DNA from: Pyrococcus yayanosii CH1
GTDB taxonomy: Archaea > Methanobacteriota_B > Thermococci > Thermococcales > Thermococcaceae
Assembly: GCF_000215995.1 (NCBI RefSeq)
Contig: NC_015680.1
Location: 1,563,160 to 1,627,159 of the forward strand
Direction: 5' to 3'
Length of the DNA stretch: 64,000 bases
The notes beneath the pieces were generated by a model. The model ran no database searches. It was not told where the DNA came from and was given only the letters and a program-made list of their open reading frames with translations. Every line of letters starts with the position of its first letter. The stretch's first letter is position 1. The position numbers and the translations under genes were made by a program. Shown here in pieces: positions 1 to 8,201 of this stretch.

Positions 1-1268
1 TGCATGAAGGCATAGCCGTAGGCTGTCTTTGGCCCGCCGTGGATTTCCAGAACGGCCGGATACTTTTTGCCAGGCTTGAAACCAACGGGCTTCATTATCC
101 AGGCGTCTATCTCTGCGCCATCACTTGCCCTGACTTTGAAGTGCTCGGGCTTTGAAAGGCTGTATTCTCTTATCCAGCCGTTGAAGTTCGTGACCCTCTT
201 CTCCTTCCCGTCACGCAGGACGTAGAGCTCGAGCGGGGTAACAGCATCCTGGGCGGTGAAAGCTATGTAGTCACCGATGGAGAAGCTTTCAACGCTCTTG
301 TCTCCTCCAACGATGCGCTCTATCTTTCCTTCGAGGTTAACCCTGAAGAGGTTTGCTCTAGGACCATCGGTGGCCACGTAATAGACCCAGCTATCTTTGA
401 AGACCAGCTCGGCCCTCTGTGGTCCTCTCACGTCGCTGTTCAGGGAGTTGTAGGCTGTTCTATCCAAGCTATTGGTCAGTTTTCTGAGCTCGCCCGTCTT
501 AGGATTGTAGTGGTATATATGGGCGTTCGTGGGTATTCCACGCTCGAGGGTGTTCGCTTTGAGGATGAATGTCCCGTCGTCGAGCGGGACGAAGTCGAGG
601 ATCCTCCATTTGCCTAGTGTTAGTCTCTTGACCTTCCTGCCCTCCAGAACGTAGAGGTCGCTTATCATGGGCCTCTTTTCCCTGTCTTCTTGAGCGGTGA
701 AGTAAAGCTTTCCGCCGTGGAACCTTATCGTGCTGACGTGGAGGTTCTTGGGTGTTAAGCGCCTCTTCCTCCCGGTTTCAACATCCACTAGGTAAACGAC
801 GTTCCTCTTCCCATAGACCCAGCCAAGCCCGTTAAACCAGAAGGGAATTTCCTTGATGATGTGAACGTCGTCTTTACCCTTCTTCTCAACGTCGATCGGA
901 GTTACAACTGCTATGCTCTTCCCGTCCTCGGTGAAGCGGAGGTCCGTTATTCCGTATTTAAACTTGGTCAAAAGCTTAGCCTCACCGCCGTCCGTTGGGA
1001 TGACGTAGAGCTCGGCCTCCTTGCTCTCCTTTTCGCGTTTCGATGTAAATGCCACCAGCTTTCCATCTGGCGAAAAGCGCGGGTTGGCATCTTTTTTTCC
1101 GGCTGTGAAGGGCTTAACTTTCCGACCGTCGTAGAGGTAGAGCTTTGAGAAGTAGTCGTTTTCTTGAAGATTTATTTCTGTAACTTGAAAGACCAGCTTC
1201 TTGCCGTGGGCGTCGAGATTGCCAACGAGCTTGAACTTTTCGAGGTCCTTGATTTCGAGCCCTTTCAT
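1..1268 (-). CDS. S9-family acylaminoacyl/prolyl oligopeptidase, partial (catalytic C-terminus outside the window)
   Basis: The reading frame opens at the ATG at 1268 and runs off the left edge, giving about 422 residues. The first 350 residues have the repeated pattern of a beta-propeller (recurring PRFSPDGK, RFTEDGK, DVETG blades). Near the left edge the start of the alpha/beta-hydrolase domain appears as a VLEIHGGPKTAYG stretch, the HGGP oxyanion-hole motif of acylamino-acid-releasing enzymes. The Ser-Asp-His triad would lie further left. The family removes acylated N-terminal residues or short peptides from oligopeptides in the cytoplasm. A GGTGG ribosome site lies just upstream of the start. 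Subfamily within S9 (acylaminoacyl versus prolyl) is inferred from the HGGP context. Confidence 0.85.
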   Translation of the reverse strand, partial: MKGLEIKDLEKFKLVGNLDAHGKKLVFQVTEINLQENDYFSKLYLYDGRKVKPFTAGKKDANPRFSPDGKLVAFTSKREKESKEAELYVIPTDGGEAKLLTKFKYGITDLRFTEDGKSIAVVTPIDVEKKGKDDVHIIKEIPFWFNGLGWVYGKRNVVYLVDVETGRKRRLTPKNLHVSTIRFHGGKLYFTAQEDREKRPMISDLYVLEGRKVKRLTLGKWRILDFVPLDDGTFILKANTLERGIPTNAHIYHYNPKTGELRKLTNSLDRTAYNSLNSDVRGPQRAELVFKDSWVYYVATDGPRANLFRVNLEGKIERIVGGDKSVESFSIGDYIAFTAQDAVTPLELYVLRDGKEKRVTNFNGWIREYSLSKPEHFKVRASDGAEIDAWIMKPVGFKPGKKYPAVLEIHGGPKTAYGYAFM

Positions 1269-1298
1269 GAGGGCCACCGGATGAGATAGGGCCTTTTT

Positions 1299-1311
1299 CG
1301 TATAAAAAGTT
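1299..1311 (-). promoter_or_regulatory. TATA box for the S9 peptidase gene
   Basis: On the minus strand this reads ACTTTTTATACG, an archaeal TATA element about 30 bases upstream of the start codon at 1268, with an adenine-rich BRE-like stretch next to it. It lies back to back with the promoter of the rightward gene at 1428. Confidence 0.5.
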
Positions 1312-1383
1312 TAGCGTTTCGGTGAATATCTCAATGAGTTCACTGGGGACGGGGAGATTTGGGTTCTTATCCCGAGTGGGGAA

Positions 1384-1394
1384 TACCTTTAAAT
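1384..1394 (+). promoter_or_regulatory. TATA box for the ribbon-helix-helix/sat transcript
   Basis: ACCTTTAAATC lies about 35 bases before the ATG at 1428, followed by a GGGTGATGAAGG ribosome site. It is the only promoter-like sequence I see before sat, so the small gene at 1428 and sat are probably co-transcribed. Confidence 0.5.
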
Positions 1395-1427
1395 CCTGAT
1401 CTTCGAGCATTCATAGGGTGATGAAGG

Positions 1428-1649
1428 ATGGCGGAGGAGCTAATCGAGGTTAAGATACCCAAGAGCCTCTATGAGCGCATAAAGGCGAGGATAGAGGGGA
1501 CGGGCTTTGAAAGCGTTGATGAGTACGTAACCTACGTCCTTAGGGAGGTCCTGGCGAGCCTCGAAGAGGAAGAGGAGGAAGAGGTCTTCAGCGAGGAGGA
1601 GGAAGAGAAAGTCAAGGAGAGGCTCAGGGCCCTTGGCTACCTCGACTGA
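1428..1649 (+). CDS. small ribbon-helix-helix-like protein with acidic linker
   Basis: 73 residues. The N-terminus (EELIEVKIPKSLYERI) has a beta strand followed by a helix as in CopG/Arc-type ribbon-helix-helix proteins. It is followed by a run of about 18 mostly glutamate residues and a basic C-terminal helix ending RALGYLD. It ends nine bases before sat and shares its promoter. A DNA-binding regulator of the sulfate cluster would fit, but the acidic stretch is unusual for a minimal repressor. Function is inferred from fold and position only. Confidence 0.65.
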   Translation: MAEELIEVKIPKSLYERIKARIEGTGFESVDEYVTYVLREVLASLEEEEEEEVFSEEEEEKVKERLRALGYLD

Positions 1650-1658
1650 GGTGGTGTC

Positions 1659-2798
1659 ATGGTATCAAAGCCCCATGGTGGCAGGCTTATACGCAGGATA
1701 GTCGCAGAGAGAACCCGCGAGAGGATACTTAGTGAGCAGCATGAATATCCGTCCGTTCAGATAGATCATGGCAGGGCCATAGATATTGAAAACATAGCTC
1801 ACGGGGTTTATTCGCCCCTAAAAGGCTTCCTGACGAGCGACGACTTCCAGAGCGTTTTAGATAATATGCGCCTGAGCAACGACCTTCCCTGGACGATTCC
1901 CATAGTCCTCGACATCAAAGAGAAAACCTTCGACGAGGGTGATGCGATACTCCTCTACCATGGGAATCTGCCAATAGCGAGGATGCACGTGGAGGAGATA
2001 TACACTTATGACAAGAAGGAGTTCGCCCGGAAGGTCTTTAAGACCACTGACCCTAACCACCCGGGCATCGCCAAGGTCTATTCCCTGGGCGACTATCTTG
2101 TGGGGGGAGAGATAGAGCTCCTGAATGAGGTTCCTAATCCCTTTGCCCAATATACTCTTCGGCCCATCGAAACTAGGGTTCTCTTTAAGGAGCGTGGCTG
2201 GAAGACGATAGTTGCGTTCCAGACGAGGAATGTGCCACATCTTGGCCACGAATATGTTCAGAAAGCTGCCCTCACGTTCGTAGACGGCCTCTTCATAAAT
2301 CCGGTCCTCGGCAGGAAGAAGAAGGGGGATTACAGGGACGAGGTTATCATAAAGGCCTATGAGGTGCTCTTTGAGCACTACTATCCCAAGAACGCCGCTG
2401 TCCTTGCCACCGTAAGGTACGAGATGCGCTACGCTGGGCCTAGGGAGGCTATTCATCACGCCATCATGAGGAAGAACTTTGGAGCAACGCACTTCATCGT
2501 CGGGAGAGACCACGCGGGGGTCGGCAATTACTACGGTCCCTACGAGGCCTGGGAGCTCTTCGACGAGTTCCCTGACCTCGGCATAACGCCGATGTTCATC
2601 AGAGAGGCCTTCTACTGCAGGAAGTGTGGTGGCATGGTGAACGCGAAAATTTGCCCTCACAGCGAGGAGTTCCACGTCAGAATCAGTGGCACCAAGCTCA
2701 GGAAGATGATAATGAGCGGTGAGAAGCCGCCAGAGTATATGATGAGGCCTGAGGTCTACGAGGTTATAAGGAGCTTTGATAATCCCTTCGTAGAGTGA
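1659..2798 (+). CDS. sat: sulfate adenylyltransferase (ATP sulfurylase)
   Basis: 379 residues, the usual length of the archaeal single-domain enzyme. It makes adenosine 5'-phosphosulfate (APS) and pyrophosphate from ATP and sulfate in the cytoplasm. Visible signatures are QTRNVPHLGHE at residues 188-198 (the HxxH nucleotide-binding loop) and GRDHAG at 282-287. Near residues 320-334 there is a C-x2-C-x8-C-x-H cluster, the zinc site of the archaeal and bacterial monofunctional form. The ATG at 1659 follows a GGTGGTG site. With cysC (5342) it can produce PAPS; no APS or PAPS reductase is visible nearby, so the product is more likely used for sulfation than for cysteine synthesis. Confidence 0.95.
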   Translation: MVSKPHGGRLIRRIVAERTRERILSEQHEYPSVQIDHGRAIDIENIAHGVYSPLKGFLTSDDFQSVLDNMRLSNDLPWTIPIVLDIKEKTFDEGDAILLYHGNLPIARMHVEEIYTYDKKEFARKVFKTTDPNHPGIAKVYSLGDYLVGGEIELLNEVPNPFAQYTLRPIETRVLFKERGWKTIVAFQTRNVPHLGHEYVQKAALTFVDGLFINPVLGRKKKGDYRDEVIIKAYEVLFEHYYPKNAAVLATVRYEMRYAGPREAIHHAIMRKNFGATHFIVGRDHAGVGNYYGPYEAWELFDEFPDLGITPMFIREAFYCRKCGGMVNAKICPHSEEFHVRISGTKLRKMIMSGEKPPEYMMRPEVYEVIRSFDNPFVE

Positions 2799-2868
2799 AG
2801 CTAGATGTTGCCCTTTAATTTTATCTTTCGTCAATGAGACTCCCTGAAGGAACTTAAATGGGGGAAGG

Positions 2869-3807
2869 GTGTTGGCCCTCATTATCCATCATTGGGACAC
2901 GGACGGCATAACAACTGCGGCCCTCCTCGTTAGAGCACTTGAGCTTGGGGATTTCAAGAACATGACACCACCGATAGGGGAGTTCCGGTTCGATGGAAAG
3001 ATTTGGGCGGCTATCGAAAGGGCAGATAAGCTTTACGTCCTCGACTTAAATCTCCCCCAAGAGGTCGAGAAAGTTCCCGTCGAAACGCTCTTCATAGACC
3101 ACCACATCCAGCCGAGGATTAAGAATCCGAGAGTTAGGCAGGTAAATCCAGCCCTTGAAGGGAAGCATTATCCTTCGGCATCATTGGTAGTCTCGGAGCA
3201 TTTCGGAATATTCAATGCCTGGAGCGCCCTTGGTGCTGTGGGTGATATAGGTGAGAAAGCCTTCGAGTTATCTCGTGTTGAGGAGCTTCTAAAGGGGGAG
3301 GGACTTTCAAGGGAGGACGCCTTAAAGCTTGTCGAGCTGATTGACTCGAACTACATTGTGATGGATAGAATGGCGGTTGAGGAAGCTCTTCATGTCCTTT
3401 TAAACTATGAGCTTAGAGAATTGCTCGAATATGAGCCGTGGATTAGGAGGGTGGAGGCAATAAAGGAGGCTGTTGAGGAAGTTATGTCGAGTGTTGAGGA
3501 GAGAAACGGCTTCGCCATAGTTGATTTCGAGAGCCCCTTCAACATAATCTCGAAGGTGGCCAGAAAGCTCGTGTGGGAGAAGGGTTACCGGGGTGCAGTC
3601 GTCGTGAACCGCAACTTCCACGGAAAGGCTCAGGTTTACTTCAGAGTCTCACCGAAGGAAGCCGAGAGGATAAGTGTTTTAACTATAATCGGGAAGCTGA
3701 GGGGTCTCGGGGTGAACGCGGGCGGTAAGAGGGAGGTAATTGGTTGTATCTGCGAGAGGGGGAAGCTTGATGAAGTTTTGAGTGTAATCGATGCTTACCT
3801 GGGGTGA
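2869..3807 (+). CDS. DHH-family phosphoesterase (candidate 3'-phosphoadenosine-5'-phosphate phosphatase or nanoRNase)
   Basis: 312 residues from a GTG start at 2869; a TTG directly after is an alternative. DHH motifs are seen in order: HHWDTDG near the N-terminus (motif I), VLDLN (II), FIDHH (III, the name-giving DHH) and GAVGDIG (IV). A C-terminal DHHA1-like region has NAGGKREVIG where GGH is usual, so the histidine is replaced by lysine. Such proteins hydrolyse short oligonucleotides or pAp. Lying between sat and cysC it is a good candidate to recycle PAP left after PAPS-dependent sulfation, but this is inference. It overlaps the next gene by a few bases at most. Confidence 0.8.
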   Translation: MLALIIHHWDTDGITTAALLVRALELGDFKNMTPPIGEFRFDGKIWAAIERADKLYVLDLNLPQEVEKVPVETLFIDHHIQPRIKNPRVRQVNPALEGKHYPSASLVVSEHFGIFNAWSALGAVGDIGEKAFELSRVEELLKGEGLSREDALKLVELIDSNYIVMDRMAVEEALHVLLNYELRELLEYEPWIRRVEAIKEAVEEVMSSVEERNGFAIVDFESPFNIISKVARKLVWEKGYRGAVVVNRNFHGKAQVYFRVSPKEAERISVLTIIGKLRGLGVNAGGKREVIGCICERGKLDEVLSVIDAYLG

Positions 3808-3809
3808 TT

Positions 3810-5225
3810 ATGATGGAGGAGGTTAGGGTTAATCCTGAGGATGTCAAGAAGGTCTTCGTAATAGGGCTTGATTCAGCGCCACCTGAGCTTTTATTCAGCA
3901 GATTTTTGGAGGATTTGCCCAACATTAGGTGGCTCGTGGAGCACTCGATATATGGGCCCATGCAGAGCACGATTCCCGCCATTACTATTCCAGCCTGGAT
4001 GGTTATGGCAACGGGAAAGACGCCAGGTGAGCTCGGCCTTTACGGCTTTAGGCATAGGAAAAAGGGCACCTACAACGAGATATGGATAGCTCACAGCCTC
4101 ATGGTTAAGGAAAAGGCGGTGTGGGATTATATTGCAGAGAGAGGTAAGAAGTCAGTTTTGGTTGGTGTCCCACCAAGCTATCCCCCAAAGAAGATAAATG
4201 GCTGGTTAGTGAGCTGCTTCATAACGCCTGATGCTTCCGTTGATTATACGTATCCGAAGGAGCTAAAGGGGGAAATTGAGAGGCTTGTTGGTGAGTACAT
4301 CTTTGACGTCGTCTTCAGGAAAGAGGAGAGGGATGAGGTTAGGGAGCAGCTGTGGGAGATGACCGAGAAGAGGTTTGAGGTTATAAGGTATCTTATCCAG
4401 GAGAAAGACTGGGACTACTTCCAGTTCGTCGAGATAGGTCTTGACAGGGTTCACCACGCGTTTTGGAAGTTCTTCGATGAGAGCCATCATCTTTATCCGG
4501 GCGACGACAATCCATACAAGAACGTCATCCCTGATTATTATAAGCTCCTTGACAAAGAAATTGGAGAGACTTTGAAGCTTCTGGACTTGGATGAGACGGC
4601 TGTTTTCATAGTTTCTGATCATGGAATAAAGGCGATGAAGGGAGCCTTTGCGATAAACCAGTGGCTAATTGAGGAAGGTCTCTTGAAGATTAAGAATCCA
4701 GAGATTTTGAAGGAAGGACGGCAGGTCAGATTCAACGAGCTCAAAGTTGACTGGAGCAAAACTATTGCATGGGCTTGGGGGGGCTATTACTCTAGGGTTT
4801 TTATTAACGTTAAAGGGAGGGAGCCGCAGGGCATTGTTCCGCCTGAGAAGTTCCAAGAGGTTAGGGATGAGGTTGCGGAGCTTATAAAGAGCATCAGGGG
4901 TCCGAACGGCGAGAAGTGGGATACTAGGGTGTTCTATCCGGAGGAGATATATCCGGTCGCCAAGGGTGATAAGCCGGATATGATGGTTTACCTTGACGAT
5001 CTGAACTGGAGGGCTGCTGGAACCTTGGGTTATGAGACTCCCTATCTTAAGGAGAACGACACTGGGCCAGATGACGCGGTGCATGCTGAGTATGGGGTTT
5101 TCTCTCTTTACTTGCCCGGTATGGAGGGGGCAAGGAGGGTACAGCTGACGATCTATGATTTTGCTCCAACGGTGCTGAAGCTCTTTGGCATGGAGAAGGC
5201 GATGAGGGGAAGGAGCATCGTTTAA
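3810..5225 (+). CDS. alkaline-phosphatase-superfamily phosphodiesterase/sulfo- or phosphotransferase-like protein
   Basis: About 472 residues. It begins VFVIGLDSAPPELL, the first metal-binding aspartate, followed by TIPAITIPAWMVMATGK, where the Thr before IPAW sits at the nucleophile position of type I phosphodiesterase/nucleotide pyrophosphatases. FIVSDHG and later VHAEYG provide further metal ligands. No signal peptide is visible, so it probably acts in the cytoplasm. The start at 3810 or 3813 follows GGGGTGAT that overlaps the end of the DHH gene, indicating translational coupling. Substrate unknown; its place inside the sulfate-activation cluster suggests a sulfate or phosphate ester. Related proteins lie at 8198, 27717 (broken) and, more distantly, 33329. 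Confidence 0.8.
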   Translation: MMEEVRVNPEDVKKVFVIGLDSAPPELLFSRFLEDLPNIRWLVEHSIYGPMQSTIPAITIPAWMVMATGKTPGELGLYGFRHRKKGTYNEIWIAHSLMVKEKAVWDYIAERGKKSVLVGVPPSYPPKKINGWLVSCFITPDASVDYTYPKELKGEIERLVGEYIFDVVFRKEERDEVREQLWEMTEKRFEVIRYLIQEKDWDYFQFVEIGLDRVHHAFWKFFDESHHLYPGDDNPYKNVIPDYYKLLDKEIGETLKLLDLDETAVFIVSDHGIKAMKGAFAINQWLIEEGLLKIKNPEILKEGRQVRFNELKVDWSKTIAWAWGGYYSRVFINVKGREPQGIVPPEKFQEVRDEVAELIKSIRGPNGEKWDTRVFYPEEIYPVAKGDKPDMMVYLDDLNWRAAGTLGYETPYLKENDTGPDDAVHAEYGVFSLYLPGMEGARRVQLTIYDFAPTVLKLFGMEKAMRGRSIV

Positions 5226-5227
5226 AT

Positions 5228-5286
5228 TTTTCAGAACCACGAGACTTCATCATAATGTCAGCCAAGGGTGGGCTCATCATCATAAT
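5228..5286 (-). ncRNA. C/D-box sRNA guiding 2'-O-methylation
   Basis: Read on the minus strand this gap contains, in order, ATGATGATGA (C box), a 12-base guide GCCCACCCTTGG, CTGA (D' box), a four-base spacer CATT, ATGATGA (C' box), a 12-base guide AGTCTCGTGGTT, and CTGA (D box). In plus coordinates the boxes are at about 5274-5283, 5258-5261, 5247-5253 and 5231-5234. The spacing matches the compact double-guide sRNAs of Pyrococcus and Thermococcus that work with L7Ae, Nop5 and fibrillarin. By the N+5 rule the methylated bases would be the A in AACCA and the G in CCAAG of the complementary targets. Targets (rRNA or tRNA) were not identified. Confidence 0.85.
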
Positions 5287-5290
5287 TTTT

Positions 5291-5310
5291 TATGGCCAAA
5301 ATTTTAAAAC
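5291..5310 (+). promoter_or_regulatory. promoter of cysC
   Basis: TATGGCCAAAATTTTAAAAC contains a BRE/TATA element about 35 bases before the ATG at 5342, which is preceded by a GGGGGGTT ribosome site. A nearly identical block precedes the flippase at 6621, so the two downstream units may share promoter control. The rest of the 116-base gap is the antisense C/D-box sRNA. Confidence 0.5.
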
Positions 5311-5341
5311 TCAACGGCGGCTTTTCTTTGGGGGGTTCTAG

Positions 5342-5878
5342 ATGAAGAGCTTGGAGCAGGGATTTACAATCTGGCTCACTGGCCCTAGTGGTGCTGGAAA
5401 GACGACTTTAGCGGTGAGGCTCGCCAAGAAGCTTAGGGAGATGGGTTATAGGGTTGAGGTTCTCGACGGGGACACGATAAGGAAAACCCTATACCCAAAC
5501 TTGGGCTTCTCAAAGGAGGCTAGGGAGATGCACAATAGGATAGTTATACACATGGCCAAGCTTTTGACTAGGAACGGCGTTATAGCCATAGTTTCTCTAA
5601 TATCCCCCTACAGGGCCGTCAGAGAATTTGCTAGAAAAGAGATAGGCCGCTTCATCGAGGTTTACGTTTATGCACCACTTGAGGTAAGAATTCAGAGGGA
5701 TCCTAAAGGTTTATACAAGAAGGCCATGCGTGGCGAGATAAAAGGACTGACCGGGTACGACGGCGTGTATGAAGAGCCAGAAAATCCGGAGGTTGTTGTG
5801 GACTCCTCGAAGATGACGCCTGAAGAGGAAGCAGAGCTAGTCATTCAGAGGGCTAGGGAGCTCGGCTACCTCCCGTGA
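5342..5878 (+). CDS. cysC: adenylylsulfate kinase (APS kinase)
   Basis: 178 residues, the normal length for stand-alone APS kinase. It phosphorylates APS at the 3' position to give PAPS. The P-loop GPSGAGKTT is at residues 14-22 and the APS-binding LDGDTIRK segment follows at about 41-48. SLISPYR and the C-terminal ending typical of CysC are also present. It has its own promoter and is followed nine bases later by a TauE/SafE permease gene. With sat upstream this completes a two-step PAPS pathway. Confidence 0.95.
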   Translation: MKSLEQGFTIWLTGPSGAGKTTLAVRLAKKLREMGYRVEVLDGDTIRKTLYPNLGFSKEAREMHNRIVIHMAKLLTRNGVIAIVSLISPYRAVREFARKEIGRFIEVYVYAPLEVRIQRDPKGLYKKAMRGEIKGLTGYDGVYEEPENPEVVVDSSKMTPEEEAELVIQRARELGYLP

Positions 5879-5887
5879 GGGAGGAAT

Positions 5888-6619
5888 ATGCTAGCCCATA
5901 TTCTTCTCGGCTTCGTAGTGGGGTTTTTGGTGGGACTTACTGGGATGGGTGGAGGAGCCTTGATGACTCCAGCGTTGATATTCTTAGGTTTTGAGCCACT
6001 AACCGCGGTAGGAACCGATTTGTTGTACGCAACCGTCACGAGAGCCTTTGGAGTTTTCTTCCACGGGAAGAGGGGTCACGTGAGGAAGGACATAGCGTTC
6101 CGGCTTTTAATTGGGAGCGTTCCAGCGGTTCTCATAGGGGGTTATGCGGTAAGGCACATCCCAAGGGAAATCCTAAATCACTACCTTACACTCCTTCTGG
6201 GACTAATTCTGATCATCACGGCAACGCTGGGCCTTCTGAAGGGTGAAATAAAGGTTCCAGTGAAGCCTAGGCGGGCATACATTTATCTTCTTGGCTTCAT
6301 CGTAGGTTTAACCGTCCAGTTCACCTCGGTCGGGGCTGGCGTTATAATCAGCTTCACCCTGATGAACATTGCGCGGATTAATCCCAAGCAGGTAGTTGGG
6401 ACGACGATTCTCTACGGTTTGACCTTATCTACCATAAGCTTCCTGAGCTATGCAAGTATGGGAAGCGTTGATTATGCTCTGGCGGGAACATTAATAGCTG
6501 GAACCATTCCGGGGGTTTACCTTGGAACGCACGTTAACGCCAATATTAGTAAGGAAAGGTTGAAGAAGGTTATAAACTTCATTATCTTATTCATCGGCCT
6601 GTTCACGCTTTTAGACTGA
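5888..6619 (+). CDS. TauE/SafE-family sulfite/sulfonate permease
   Basis: 243 residues with about seven or eight hydrophobic segments. The first reads GFVVGFLVGLTGMGGGALM, the glycine-rich first half-repeat of TauE/SafE proteins, and the second half-repeat FIVGLTVQFTSVGAGVIIS occurs near residue 140. The family exports or imports sulfite, sulfoacetate or related organosulfur anions across the cytoplasmic membrane. It follows cysC by nine bases, so it is probably in the same transcript and moves a sulfur anion linked to the PAPS pathway. Direction of transport cannot be read from sequence. Confidence 0.85.
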   Translation: MLAHILLGFVVGFLVGLTGMGGGALMTPALIFLGFEPLTAVGTDLLYATVTRAFGVFFHGKRGHVRKDIAFRLLIGSVPAVLIGGYAVRHIPREILNHYLTLLLGLILIITATLGLLKGEIKVPVKPRRAYIYLLGFIVGLTVQFTSVGAGVIISFTLMNIARINPKQVVGTTILYGLTLSTISFLSYASMGSVDYALAGTLIAGTIPGVYLGTHVNANISKERLKKVINFIILFIGLFTLLD

Positions 6620-6620
6620 T

Positions 6621-6640
6621 GATATGGCAAAATTTTAAGG
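6621..6640 (+). promoter_or_regulatory. promoter of the flippase gene
   Basis: GATATGGCAAAATTTTAAGG resembles the cysC promoter block at 5291 (shared ATGGC, AAAATTTTAA). It lies about 35 bases before the ATG at 6672, which is preceded by AAGGTGG. Confidence 0.4.
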
Positions 6641-6671
6641 TAAAAGAAGGCACCGGGATAAGGTGGGCTAT

Positions 6672-8201
6672 ATGAGTGATGCAACTCAGGCCCTACATAA
6701 AATCGCAAGGGGCACGGGGATAATATTTGCTGGGACTGTTATTTCGATGTTCTTCGGGTTTTTGAGCAGGGCGATAATTGCGAGGGAGTTCTCGAAGGCT
6801 GAGTATGGGGTGTTTAACTTAGCCCTAACAATTCTAAGCATAGGGCTCGTTATTGCCACGCTCGGCTTTCAAAACGCCCTTCCGAGGGAAGTCGCGTTCT
6901 ACAGGGAGAAGATGCCGGAGAAGGTTGACAAACTTATCTCGACTGCTCTAATTATCGTTGCGGTGAACAGTTTGGCAATTATGCTGTTCTTAATTTTTGG
7001 TTCAAGCTTTATTGCTCACGTGTTTAACGAGGGGAGACTGGTTTATGCCCTAAAAGTGGTGGCCTTTGCCCTGCCGTTTTCGGCGTTAACCGGGGTGATA
7101 ATATCAACCACCCAAGGGTTTGGGAGGGTCAGGGAGAAGGTGTATTTTCAGAACGTGGTTTATCCGGTGTTATGGCTGATATTCGTTTTATCTTTTGCGG
7201 TTCTTAATCTACCGTTTGCTTCGATATTCTGGGCTTACGTTCTCGCACAGTCGCTAACATGCTTAGCCCTGTTTCTTGAAGTTTTTAGAGTTAGAATCTT
7301 TGAAATAAAGCCCTATTTTGACCGGAGGATTGGCATTGAGCTTATCAAATTTTCGATTCCGCTGATGCTCACCGGCATTGCCGGATTTATAATGACCTGG
7401 ACGGATACTCTGATGCTCGGATATTATAAAGGCTCCGATGTTGTTGGCCTTTACAACGCCGCAGCGCCTCTGGCAAGGTTGCTTCCGGTGTTCCTAAGCT
7501 CCGCAGCATTTTTGTATCCCGCAATGGTCTCCCCGCTCTACGTTCAGGGAAAAATTGAGGAAATGAAGAGGGTCTACCAGGTGCTGACGAAATGGGTGTT
7601 TCTCCTAACCCTTCCGATTTTTAGCCTGATGTTCCTGTTTCCCGAGGCCGTTATAAACTTCTTCTTTGGGGCCAAATATGTTCCAGCGGCTTCGGCGCTT
7701 CAAATTCTTGCCTTGGGCTTCATGTTCCACACGTTTTTAGGATTGAATGGGTTGAGTTTGGTTGTGATTGGGGAAAGCGGGTTCATTCTGATTTCAACCC
7801 TTGTTTCGGCTACATTCAATATAATTCTAAATGTAATGCTAATCCCGGTCTATGGTATGGAAGGGGCAGCGATGGCCACTGCTGCATCATACTTCCTTGG
7901 AAACGTTCTAAGCTCCGCCAAGCTGTACAAGGAGACAAGAATCCATCCCTTCAGCTGGAATTATGTTAAGCCTTTGGTTATCAGTTTTGTACTGCTTGGG
8001 GTTATCAAGGGGCTCAACTTGAGGGTGGCGAGCATATGGTACGCAGTTCCTGTTTTGGTTGTATTCCTTGGAGTCTACGCCCTCCTCGTGCTCCTGAGCA
8101 GGAGCATTGATAAGGAGGACGTTGAGCTACTGCTGGCAGTGGAGAAAAAGCTGGGAGTTGATTTAGGAATAATAAAAAGGGTTTTGAGGAGGTTTGTTTA
8201 G
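6672..8201 (+). CDS. Wzx-like polysaccharide flippase (MOP superfamily)
   Basis: 509 residues from the ATG at 6672, chosen because an AAGGTGG site sits five bases upstream; a GTG at 6663 in the same frame would overlap that site. The protein is hydrophobic throughout with about 12 to 14 membrane segments and has the RAIIAREFSKAEYGVFNLA segment typical of RfbX/Wzx/MurJ-type exporters. The family flips lipid-linked oligosaccharides across the cytoplasmic membrane. It opens the glycan locus. Its last 69 bases are part of a 333-base direct repeat also found at 27651. It converges on the phosphodiesterase gene at 8198 with a four-base overlap. Confidence 0.88.
   Translation: MSDATQALHKIARGTGIIFAGTVISMFFGFLSRAIIAREFSKAEYGVFNLALTILSIGLVIATLGFQNALPREVAFYREKMPEKVDKLISTALIIVAVNSLAIMLFLIFGSSFIAHVFNEGRLVYALKVVAFALPFSALTGVIISTTQGFGRVREKVYFQNVVYPVLWLIFVLSFAVLNLPFASIFWAYVLAQSLTCLALFLEVFRVRIFEIKPYFDRRIGIELIKFSIPLMLTGIAGFIMTWTDTLMLGYYKGSDVVGLYNAAAPLARLLPVFLSSAAFLYPAMVSPLYVQGKIEEMKRVYQVLTKWVFLLTLPIFSLMFLFPEAVINFFFGAKYVPAASALQILALGFMFHTFLGLNGLSLVVIGESGFILISTLVSATFNIILNVMLIPVYGMEGAAMATAASYFLGNVLSSAKLYKETRIHPFSWNYVKPLVISFVLLGVIKGLNLRVASIWYAVPVLVVFLGVYALLVLLSRSIDKEDVELLLAVEKKLGVDLGIIKRVLRRFV

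Noticed and set aside
1857-2882. 341-codon open frame on the minus strand opposite sat
   Set aside because: Covers sat almost codon for codon; a shadow of GC-biased third positions, without family motifs or its own ribosome site.
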